Shown here piece by piece: positions 55,477 to 64,000 of a DNA stretch of 64,000 nucleotides. Positions within the stretch are counted from its first letter, which is position 1. The number at the start of each line of letters is the position of its first letter. The stretch is from Paracidovorax wautersii. GTDB taxonomy: Bacteria > Pseudomonadota > Gammaproteobacteria > Burkholderiales > Burkholderiaceae_C. The stretch spans positions 3,494,001 to 3,558,000 of the forward strand of contig NZ_JAVIZX010000001.1 in assembly GCF_031453675.1 (NCBI RefSeq), written 5' to 3'. Below the pieces are notes generated by a model, which did not search any database, had not been told where the DNA came from, and saw nothing but the letters and a program-made list of their open reading frames with translations. Both the position numbers and the translations under genes were made by a program.

Positions 55477-57075
55477 TCAGGTCGCCGCGAGTTGCAGGCT
55501 GTGGTGGTGCAGCTTGAAGAGCGACACGGCCTGAACCAGATCCTTCGCCTGCTGCTGCAGGCTCTGCGCCGCCACGGCGCTTTCTTCCACCAGCGAGGCG
55601 TTCTGCTGGGTGGTCTGATCCATCTGGGCCACGGCCTGGCCCACCTGTTCCACGCCGGAGCTTTGTTCGCGGCTGGCCGTGCTGATCTCCGCCATGATTT
55701 CCGTCACACGCTGGATGGCGGTCACCACCTCCTGCATGGTGGTGCCGGCCTGGTCCACCAGTGACGTACCCGCCTGCACCTGGGACACGCTGTCCGAGAT
55801 CAGCGTCTTGATCTCCCGGGCCGCCTGGGCGCTGCGCTGGGCCAGGTTGCGCACTTCCGACGCCACCACGGCAAACCCCCGGCCCTGGTCGCCCGCGCGG
55901 GCGGCTTCGACTGCGGCGTTGAGCGCGAGGATGTTGGTCTGGAAGGCAATGGAATCGATCACACCGATGATGTCCTCGATGCGCTTGGAGCTGTCGTTGA
56001 TGGCGCGCATCGTGGACACCACCTGGCCGACCACATCGCCGCCCCTGGCTGCGACCTGCGAGGCGCCCTGTGCCAGTTCGTTGGCGCGTCCTGCGTTCTC
56101 GGCGTTGTGACGCACCGTGTTGCTGAGTTCGTCCATGGTCGCAGCGGTTTCCTGCAGCGCGCTGGCCTGCACCTCGGTGCGCTGGCTCAGGTCCGCACTG
56201 CCGGCGGCGATCTCCGTGGAACCCGTGGCGATGGAATCGGACGCGCCCCGTACCTGCACCACGATGCCCGCCAGGCTGCGCTGCATCACGGCCAGGGACG
56301 ACAGCACGCTGCCTTGCGGCGCGCGGTGCTCTTCGTCCAGAGGCCGCAGGTCGCCATCGGCGACGCGCTGCGCGGCCTGGCCCAGTTCTGCGGGCTCGGC
56401 ACCTAGGGCGCGGGTGAGGCCGCGGGTGATCACGAACCCGGCGACGGCGGCCAGCGCCAGCGCCAGCATGCAGGCAATCATCAGGACCATGCGCTGTACG
56501 GCAAAGCGCTCGTTGGCCTGGGTCTTCAGTTCATCGGCGTGCTCGGTGGCGTACTGCGCAAACTCCGACACCTTGGCCAGCAGTTGGGCCAGCAGCGGGC
56601 GGCACTCGTTGTTCATCTTCGTGATGGCGCGCTCGTGATCGCCGTCCACGGCCAGCCGCACGATGTCGCGCGCCACGGGCCCATACAGGCTTTCGATCCG
56701 TTCGAGCTCCACGATCATCTGCCGCGCGGCAGGCGGGGCCTGCGTGTCCACTGCGAACAGCTTCTTGAGGCCGTCGAGCTGTTGCATGACGTCCTCATCC
56801 GCCTTGAGCACCAGCGCTTTTTCCTTCGCCAGGTCGGCAGCGTCCCGTACCAGGACCAGGTTGCGCGCGGCCACGGCGCGGCGGTTCACTGCATTGCGCA
56901 TGCCTTCCGCAAAATTGACCTGCGCATTGATGCCACTGACGTACTGGGAAAACGCCGAGTCGGCATCTCCGAGCGACTTGAGTGAGAGCCCGGAAACGAT
57001 GAGAACCATGATGGCGAGCGCGCTGAAGGCGGCGGCGAGCTTGGTTCCTACTTTCATGGTGGAGGTGGTGTTCAT
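55477..57075 (-). CDS. Methyl-accepting chemotaxis protein
   Basis: 532 residues from [10 protein letters not shown]. One membrane helix near residues 10-30, a four-helix-bundle ligand domain (to about residue 185), a second helix near 190-212, a HAMP linker ([20 protein letters not shown]) and a long cytoplasmic coiled coil follow. The kinase-control tip is [20 protein letters not shown] and [17 protein letters not shown], the Tsr-class hairpin. The ligand is unknown. The start at 57075 is chosen over 57132 because the N-terminal positive residues lead straight into the first helix. Confidence 0.93.
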   Translation of the reverse strand: MNTTSTMKVGTKLAAAFSALAIMVLIVSGLSLKSLGDADSAFSQYVSGINAQVNFAEGMRNAVNRRAVAARNLVLVRDAADLAKEKALVLKADEDVMQQLDGLKKLFAVDTQAPPAARQMIVELERIESLYGPVARDIVRLAVDGDHERAITKMNNECRPLLAQLLAKVSEFAQYATEHADELKTQANERFAVQRMVLMIACMLALALAAVAGFVITRGLTRALGAEPAELGQAAQRVADGDLRPLDEEHRAPQGSVLSSLAVMQRSLAGIVVQVRGASDSIATGSTEIAAGSADLSQRTEVQASALQETAATMDELSNTVRHNAENAGRANELAQGASQVAARGGDVVGQVVSTMRAINDSSKRIEDIIGVIDSIAFQTNILALNAAVEAARAGDQGRGFAVVASEVRNLAQRSAQAAREIKTLISDSVSQVQAGTSLVDQAGTTMQEVVTAIQRVTEIMAEISTASREQSSGVEQVGQAVAQMDQTTQQNASLVEESAVAAQSLQQQAKDLVQAVSLFKLHHHSLQLAAT

Positions 57076-57147
57076 GGCGCGGTGGTCGTAGGTCAGGGGA
57101 GGCTGGGCAGCGTTTTGGCGCAGACTGCGCACCGGCGATCAATCAGG

Positions 57148-57192
57148 TTAGAAACTATCGCTTTCTAATTGTCTCAATACGTAAACGATTGA
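57148..57192. promoter_or_regulatory. Nested inverted repeats upstream of the chemoreceptor
   Basis: TTAGAAA-CTATCGC-TTTCTAA (57148-57168) is a perfect 7-base inverted repeat and is followed by TCAAT-ACGTAAACG-ATTGA (57174-57192). Both lie in the 320-base AT-richer gap between the divergent chemoreceptor and ygiQ genes. No clear flagellar sigma-28 promoter was found. The rest of 57076-57395 shows nothing recognisable. Confidence 0.4.
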
Positions 57193-57395
57193 GCATTGGA
57201 TCAGGTTCACACAATGTGCGCCAGTCCTCGGAAAAAGGTCGAAATGGGCTGGTTTCGCCTGACGATTGGCAACGATTGACCGTATCAACGACATTCCGCT
57301 GGCAGTAACGAGGCTACGGCCGCCGTTTAAGACCCCGCGGCGGCACGGATAGACAGAACCTTCTAAAATTTGCGGCCCTCCCCCAAAGCCCCCCG

Positions 57396-59843
<2,448 letters not shown>

Positions 59844-59844
59844 T

Positions 59845-59862
59845 CCGGCTGGGTTCAGCCGG
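59845..59862 (+). terminator. GC-rich hairpin after ygiQ
   Basis: CCGGCTG-GGTT-CAGCCGG is a perfect 7-base stem with a 4-base loop, two bases after the ygiQ stop codon. No U-run follows, so it may protect the 3' end or act only as a weak terminator. Confidence 0.5.
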
Positions 59863-59901
59863 CCTTGACTCGGATCGGGGCGCGCGCCGGCGCCGCAGGT
59901 G

Positions 59902-60315
59902 TCAGCGCACGGGCAGGGGGATCAGGTCTTCTATGATCAGCTTGCGGTAGTAGAACGCGGCCTCGGCACCGAGCGGCTCCAGAGCCGCCTGCAGGCTTTC
60001 GGGGCTGTCTTCGTCCCGCGCCGCGAAGAACAGCGCGTGCCGGCCCGCGGCGGCCAGATCCGCAATGCGGCGCACGATCACGCCCTCGGCGCCTACGGAG
60101 GGCAGGGGTTCGTCCGCGTTGCCCAGGGTGCGCACCACGTGCTGCAGGATGGTTTCCGGCGCCGCATGGGCGATGTCGGTATGCCCTTGGTCCGTCAGGG
60201 CTTGCCCGGCACGGCGCGCGGCGTTTTCATCGGGGAACAGTGCGAAGACGTGGCCGGTGGGATAGAAGGTGCCAGCGGCAGAGGTCATCTCCGGTTGCAG
60301 GGCGAAGGGCTTCAT
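59902..60315 (-). CDS. Hypothetical protein
   Basis: 137 residues from MKPFALQPEM. The sequence alternates short hydrophobic strands and helices (GHVFALFPDENAARRAGQAL, EGVIVRRIADLAAAGRHALF, EAAFYYRKLIIEDLIPLP), a pattern of small stress- or flavin-related alpha/beta proteins, but no family is recognised. The frame extends to 60471; the start is chosen where an AAAGACC leader precedes the ATG. It converges with ygiQ. A family 1 repeat lies upstream. Confidence 0.6.
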   Translation of the reverse strand: MKPFALQPEMTSAAGTFYPTGHVFALFPDENAARRAGQALTDQGHTDIAHAAPETILQHVVRTLGNADEPLPSVGAEGVIVRRIADLAAAGRHALFFAARDEDSPESLQAALEPLGAEAAFYYRKLIIEDLIPLPVR

Positions 60316-60426
60316 GGCAGGTCTTTCTATAGCGGTGCAATCGATCCGACCATTGGGCCGAGCGCTTGCGTGGCGCGCTGTAGGGCGCTGCAGCGCCCTG
60401 GTGTGGGACGCTGTGCCAAGCTCCTC

Positions 60427-60490
60427 TGATTTGAAAGAAATCCGGCTCCAGCGCTTATCGGATAAGCGCATGCAGCTATCGATTGAATAG
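60427..60490 (+). repeat. Dispersed repeat family 1, best-preserved copy
   Basis: GATTTGAAAGAAATCCGGCT, CCAGCGCTTATCGGATAAGC, GCATGCAGCTATCGATTGAA, TAGC. Both hairpins are intact: GCGCTTATC-GGATAAGCGC and GCTATCGATTGAATAGC. It abuts the stop codon of the cold-shock/DUF1294 gene and lies in the upstream region of the hypothetical protein gene. Confidence 0.88.
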
Positions 60491-60492
60491 CA

Positions 60493-61188
60493 TCAGGCTT
60501 TCAGCCGGTAGACGGCCAGCGCAAGGGCGGCGCAGTGCACGACGACGGTGGCCCAGTACACCGTGCGAAAGGATGGCTTGCTCGACTTGTGGCGCAGCCA
60601 CTGCTGGGCGACCCATGCGCCGGGCCAGCCACCGGCCAGCGCGAGCAGGTGCAGGCGCTGTTCGCTCGTGCGCCAGCCGCCGGTGCGCGCGGCCTGCTTG
60701 TCCAGCGCGTAGGCGGCGAGGGTGACGACGTTGATCGCGGCAGCGGCCGCCAGCGTCCATCCCGGCAGGTACCGGGCATATACCAGCCAGAGCAGGGCCG
60801 CCGCCCACACCGCCATCAAGCCGTACGCCAGCGTGCTGCCGGCCGCAGCCGGGCGCCCGGTAGACCGTGGTGGTCTCCGGTCTGCAGACGCGCGAGGCGT
60901 GCGGTCCGGCCGGGACGGTGCCGACCGTGCGGCACGCGGTCGCGCCGGACCGGACCGGCTGGAAGCCGGCGTCGACGGAGGGGCGGCCAGCGGCCGGACC
61001 GCCATGGCCCGCGGCCCCTTGCCGCCGACGTGGATTTCCTCGAACACCACCGGCATGCCTTCCGCCGGCGGCGCGGTGCCGGCGAAGTCGCGGACGTGGA
61101 AGAACACCTCGGCGAGCGTGTCGGCGCTGCGGATGAAGCCGAAGCCGCGCGGGCCGTTCCAGCGGCTGATATGGCCCTGTTTACGCAT
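60493..61188 (-). CDS. Cold-shock domain fused to a DUF1294 membrane domain
   Basis: 231 residues. Residues about 1-65 are a cold-shock domain (GHISRWNGPRGFGFI, EVFFHVRDF) with the RNP1-like GFGFI and RNP2-like VFFHV. A Pro/Arg/Ser-rich linker (about 70-115) leads to a DUF1294 region of about four membrane helices (YALDKQAARTGGWRTSEQRL, WVAQQWLRHKS). The fusion should bind RNA or single-stranded DNA at the membrane. The gene starts eight bases before the end of the CoA-transferase gene. A family 1 repeat abuts its stop. Confidence 0.85.
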   Translation of the reverse strand: MRKQGHISRWNGPRGFGFIRSADTLAEVFFHVRDFAGTAPPAEGMPVVFEEIHVGGKGPRAMAVRPLAAPPSTPASSRSGPARPRAARSAPSRPDRTPRASADRRPPRSTGRPAAAGSTLAYGLMAVWAAALLWLVYARYLPGWTLAAAAAINVVTLAAYALDKQAARTGGWRTSEQRLHLLALAGGWPGAWVAQQWLRHKSSKPSFRTVYWATVVVHCAALALAVYRLKA

Positions 61189-62077
61189 CGCCGAGCAGGT
61201 GCAGGGGAATGTCGCGGTTGCGCGCGAGCGCCTGCAGGGCAGCGGACGGCTGCGTGCGCAGGAACGCGGCGATGGCGGTGTGGGTCTCCGCAGCGCGTGG
61301 GTCGGTGCCAGGCGGCAGCCCGGCCGCTTCGCACAGCCGCGCCATGAAATGGGGTTCGAGCGCGGCCACAGCCACCCGGCCGTCGGCGCAGGCATACACC
61401 TGGTAGCCGGCATGGGCCCCGCCCACATCGCCGCCGGGCGCCGTCAGGCCCCAGTCACGCGGTCGGGCCAGCCAGGCGGCGGCTTCGGACAGGGCCACCT
61501 CGATGCAGGCGCCGGTGCCGGAGGCGGCCCGGGCGAGCAGCACCTGCAGGACCGCTTCGCTGGCCAGCACGGCGCCACCCATGTCGGCGTAGAGGGTGGG
61601 CGGAACGGCATCGCCTGTGACCAAGCCCGCTTCGGCCAGATAGGTGAGGTCGTGGCCGGGCTCCTCGGCGCGGGCCCCCGGCGCGCCGACGATGCGTACC
61701 AGCGACAACCGCGGGTAGCGTGCCTGCAGATCGGGCCAGTCCAGGCCAAGGCGGGCGAGGGCGGACGGGCGGAAGGAGGTGATCAGCACGTCCGTGCGGG
61801 CGAGCTCCGCGTGCAGCATGGCCTGGCCCGCCTCGGTCTTGAGGTGGCCGTGGACGGTGCGGATGCCTTGGTGCAGCGCCGCGTAGGCCGGCGGGCAGTA
61901 CAGCGCCATCGGATCGGCGCTGGCCTCGCCAGAGGCGGGTGGCGGCTCCAGCTTGGTGCAATCGGCGCCCATCGCGCGGCAGCGCAGCAGGGCGGCCGGC
62001 CCCGGCAGGTTCAGGGCCAGACTCAGGATGTGCGTGCCGCGCAGCGGCTGCAGGGACGAAGCATCGGGCATGGGCAA
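61181..62077 (-). CDS. CaiB/BaiF-family CoA transferase, AMACR-like
   Basis: 298 residues, shorter than the usual 350-400. It has the family N-terminus (LRGTHILSLALNLPGPAALL), catalytic His/Asp region HDLTYLAEAGL and YADMGGAVLA, which match the alpha-methylacyl-CoA racemase His and Asp, and a shortened C-terminal lobe. The reaction may be CoA transfer or epimerisation of 2-methylacyl-CoA. It overlaps the cold-shock/DUF1294 start by eight bases. No other CoA-pathway gene is adjacent. Confidence 0.82.
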   Translation of the reverse strand: MPMPDASSLQPLRGTHILSLALNLPGPAALLRCRAMGADCTKLEPPPASGEASADPMALYCPPAYAALHQGIRTVHGHLKTEAGQAMLHAELARTDVLITSFRPSALARLGLDWPDLQARYPRLSLVRIVGAPGARAEEPGHDLTYLAEAGLVTGDAVPPTLYADMGGAVLASEAVLQVLLARAASGTGACIEVALSEAAAWLARPRDWGLTAPGGDVGGAHAGYQVYACADGRVAVAALEPHFMARLCEAAGLPPGTDPRAAETHTAIAAFLRTQPSAALQALARNRDIPLHLLGDA

Positions 62078-62173
62078 GGCGTTGGAAGCGGATCGGAGCG
62101 AGGAGACTGCCGGATGCAGTCTTGGTGGTACCCGCAGTATCCCGCAGCGGGACCGGCCGGAGCGTTGACATGA

Positions 62174-62196
62174 AAAAAGCCGCCCGGAGGCGGCTT
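62174..62196 (-). terminator. Rho-independent terminator after the aminotransferase
   Basis: Minus strand: GAAAGCCGCC-TCCG-GGCGGC-TTTTTT. A six- to seven-pair GC stem with a 4-base loop and six Us. It lies about 20 bases after the aminotransferase stop. Confidence 0.92.
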
Positions 62197-62216
62197 TCGG
62201 CTGCGAGCGCGGGCGC

Positions 62217-63413
62217 TCAAACCACCTTGGCGATGGCCTGGCAGACGTAGTCGATGTTCTTGCTGTTGAGCGCTGCCACGCACATGCGGCCGGTGTCCGT
62301 ACCGTACACGCCGAACTCGTTGCGCAGGCGCACCATCTGGTCCTTGGACAGGCCCGAGTAGCTGAACATCCCGATCTGCTGGGTGATGAAGGACATGTCC
62401 TGCTGCACGCCGGCGGCCTTCAGGCCATCGACCAGCTTCTGGCGCATGGCCTTGATGCGCACGCGCATCTCGCCCAGTTCCTTTTCCCACAGCGCGCGCA
62501 GCTCGGGGTTGCCCAGGACGGCGGCCACCACGGCACCGCCGTGCGTGGGTGGGTTGGAGTAGTTGGTGCGGATGACGATCTTGAGCTGACTCAGCACGCG
62601 ACCGGCTTCTTCCTTGTCGGCGCACAGCACCGACAGGCCGCCCACGCGCTCGCCGTACAGGCTGAAGCTCTTGGAGAAGGAGGTGGACACGAAGAAGCTC
62701 AGGCCCGCGGCCACGAACTTGTTGATGACGGCACCGTCTTCGGCAATGCCGTGGCCGAAGCCCTGGTAGGCCATGTCGAGGAAAGCCGTCAGGCCCTGGG
62801 CCTTGACCACGGCGATGACCTGGTCCCATTGCTCGGGCGTGATGTCATAGCCGGTGGGGTTGTGGCAGCAGGCATGCAGCACGACGATGGTGCCGGCAGC
62901 GGCGGCCTTCAGGCTGGCCAGCATGCCTTCGAAGTTCACGCCACGCTTGGCCGCGTCGTAGTAGGCGTAGGTGTCGACCGTGAAGCCGGCGTTGGTGAAC
63001 AGCGCGCGGTGGTTTTCCCAGCTCGGGTCGGAGATCAGCACCGTGGCGTTGGGGCTGAGCTTCTTCAGGAAGTCGGCGCCGATCTTCAGGCCGCCGGTAC
63101 CGCCCACGGCCTGCACCGTGGCCACGCGGCCGGAGGTAACGGGCTCGCTGTCGGCACCGAACACCAGCGCCTTGACGGCATTGTCGTACGCCACGATGCC
63201 GTCGATGGGCAGGTAGCCGCGTGCCGTGGGCTTTTCCATCATGGCCTTTTCAGCGGCCTGCACGCACTGCAGCAGGGGCAGCTTGCCGTTGTCGTCGAAA
63301 TACACACCCACGCCGAGGTTGACCTTGTTGGGGTTGGTGTCCGCGTTGTATTGCTCATTCAGACCCAGGATCGGGTCGCGGGGGGCCATTTCGACGGCGG
63401 TGAACAGAGACAT
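62217..63413 (-). CDS. tyrB: Aromatic/aspartate amino acid aminotransferase
   Basis: 398 residues, class I aminotransferase of the AspC/TyrB group. PLP lysine lies in VSTSFSKSFSLYGERVG, HACCHNPTGYDITPEQW and the N-terminal APRDPILGLNEQYNADTNP are group signatures, and the substrate-binding arginine in the C-terminal SGLSK/RMCVAALN region is present. It transaminates aromatic amino acids and aspartate with 2-oxoglutarate. The start at 63413 is preceded by a short leader; a 34-base inverted repeat lies in the divergent promoter shared with uvrB. Confidence 0.93.
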   Translation of the reverse strand: MSLFTAVEMAPRDPILGLNEQYNADTNPNKVNLGVGVYFDDNGKLPLLQCVQAAEKAMMEKPTARGYLPIDGIVAYDNAVKALVFGADSEPVTSGRVATVQAVGGTGGLKIGADFLKKLSPNATVLISDPSWENHRALFTNAGFTVDTYAYYDAAKRGVNFEGMLASLKAAAAGTIVVLHACCHNPTGYDITPEQWDQVIAVVKAQGLTAFLDMAYQGFGHGIAEDGAVINKFVAAGLSFFVSTSFSKSFSLYGERVGGLSVLCADKEEAGRVLSQLKIVIRTNYSNPPTHGGAVVAAVLGNPELRALWEKELGEMRVRIKAMRQKLVDGLKAAGVQQDMSFITQQIGMFSYSGLSKDQMVRLRNEFGVYGTDTGRMCVAALNSKNIDYVCQAIAKVV

Positions 63414-63444
63414 TGAAAAGTCCTTGAGGGTGGAAATCGGGCAA

Positions 63445-63478
63445 GTTGACCTCAGCTACGGTAGGCTTTCAGGTCAAC
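63445..63478. promoter_or_regulatory. Inverted repeat between tyrB and uvrB
   Basis: GTTGACCT (63445-63452) and AGGTCAAC (63471-63478) are perfect 8-base arms 18 bases apart. The spacer holds a nearly symmetrical AGCTAC-G-GTAGGCT. TTGACC resembles a -35 box in both directions, so it may be an operator or a shared promoter element. Confidence 0.5.
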
Positions 63479-63520
63479 CCGAGATTTTAACGGCGGCCCC
63501 CACCGGTTCGCTGACCCACC

Positions 63521-64000
63521 ATGCACGAAGTTACCTCAGAACCGCTCACCGGCCAGTTCGTCACCTTCCCGGGCTCGCCTTTCGAGCTGTACCAGCCGTA
63601 CCCGCCGGCGGGCGATCAGCCCGGGGCGATCGACAAGCTGGTGGAGGGCGTGAACGACGGCGAAGTGTTCCAGACGCTGTTGGGCGTGACAGGTTCCGGC
63701 AAGACCTTCACCATGGCCAACGTCATCGCCCGGCTGGGCCGTCCGGCGATCGTCTTCGCGCCCAACAAGACCCTGGCCGCCCAGCTCTACAGCGAGTTCC
63801 GTGAGTTCTTTCCCAAGAACGCGGTCGAGTACTTCGTCAGCTACTACGACTACTACCAACCCGAGGCCTATGTGCCGCAGCGCGACCTGTTCATCGAGAA
63901 GGACAGTGCCATCAACGAGCACATCGAGCAGATGCGGCTGTCGTGCACCAAGAGCCTGATGGAGCGCCGCGATGTCGTGATCGTGGCCACCGTGTCTGCC
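63521..64000 (+). CDS. uvrB: Excinuclease ABC subunit B (5' part)
   Basis: The first 160 residues run off the right edge. [20 protein letters not shown], Walker [26 protein letters not shown] and the beta-hairpin region [17 protein letters not shown] match UvrB, the damage-verifying helicase-like subunit of nucleotide excision repair. About 20-25 % of the usual ~690 residues is visible. No CTGT-N8-ACAG LexA box was found in the 107 bases upstream. Confidence 0.96.
   Translation, partial: MHEVTSEPLTGQFVTFPGSPFELYQPYPPAGDQPGAIDKLVEGVNDGEVFQTLLGVTGSGKTFTMANVIARLGRPAIVFAPNKTLAAQLYSEFREFFPKNAVEYFVSYYDYYQPEAYVPQRDLFIEKDSAINEHIEQMRLSCTKSLMERRDVVIVATVSA

Noticed and set aside
63414-63520. Possible LexA (SOS) box before uvrB
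   Set aside because: No CTGT-N8-ACAG pattern is present; the inverted repeat GTTGACCT...AGGTCAAC is unrelated.

Overview
The window is 64 kb of GC-rich, densely coded bacterial chromosome. Gene content and order (yebC-purD-hemF-rsfS-rlmH-maf-rng, a Bug/TTT-type receptor, azurin, a DUF779/AcoR alcohol-oxidation module, IMPACT-family YigZ) and two kinds of short dispersed intergenic repeat point to a betaproteobacterium of the Comamonadaceae, Acidovorax-like. This is inferred from gene content only; there is no rRNA marker here. I saw no rRNA, tRNA, CRISPR array, prophage or insertion sequence, and the window reads as core chromosome.

Layout. 1-6.1 kb: a sigma-54 activator (AcoR-like) facing an aldehyde dehydrogenase / alcohol dehydrogenase / DUF779 operon. 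That operon has a textbook -24/-12 promoter and an upstream palindrome. 6.2-10.8 kb: a second YebC-family protein, a TetR regulator, a membrane EAL phosphodiesterase and a hydrophilic hypothetical. 11-20.6 kb: a nucleobase uptake and salvage region with a cytosine deaminase-like enzyme, a BMP-type ABC importer with an embedded alpha/beta hydrolase, and uracil phosphoribosyltransferase; one acetyltransferase between them carries a frameshift. 20.7-25.3 kb: dehydratase, dienoyl-CoA isomerase, glutathione transferase and the YjgR/DUF853 ATPase. 25.3-34.7 kb: the housekeeping run yebC, purD, hemF, rsfS, rlmH, maf, rng, Nudix, rlmB and a sirtuin. nadD, which I expect between hemF and rsfS, is absent there. 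34.7-38.4 kb: FMN riboswitch and ribB, aldo/keto reductase, and a two-gene chromate transporter. 38.7-44.9 kb: assorted metabolic genes and a hipBA toxin-antitoxin pair. 45-51.4 kb: a D-amino-acid-type catabolic cluster (LysR, D-serine dehydratase, receptor, amidase, FAD oxidoreductase). 51.7-64 kb: a YjfB motility protein, a flavin disulfide reductase, YigZ, azurin behind an FNR/ANR site, a chemoreceptor, YgiQ, a cold-shock/DUF1294 fusion, a CoA transferase, an aromatic aminotransferase and the start of uvrB.

The most unusual signal is two families of dispersed repeats. Family 1 (about 50-60 bp; 13 full or partial copies) combines a GC-rich half, with an AGCGCTTA...TAAGCGC hairpin in the best copies, and an AGCTAT...ATAGC hairpin. 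Family 2 (4 copies) is built of hairpins around GGGGGACGACGCC. Most copies sit between genes, but one copy of each lies in frame inside a conserved protein gene (family 1 in ygiQ, family 2 in yjgR), where it encodes a low-complexity linker.
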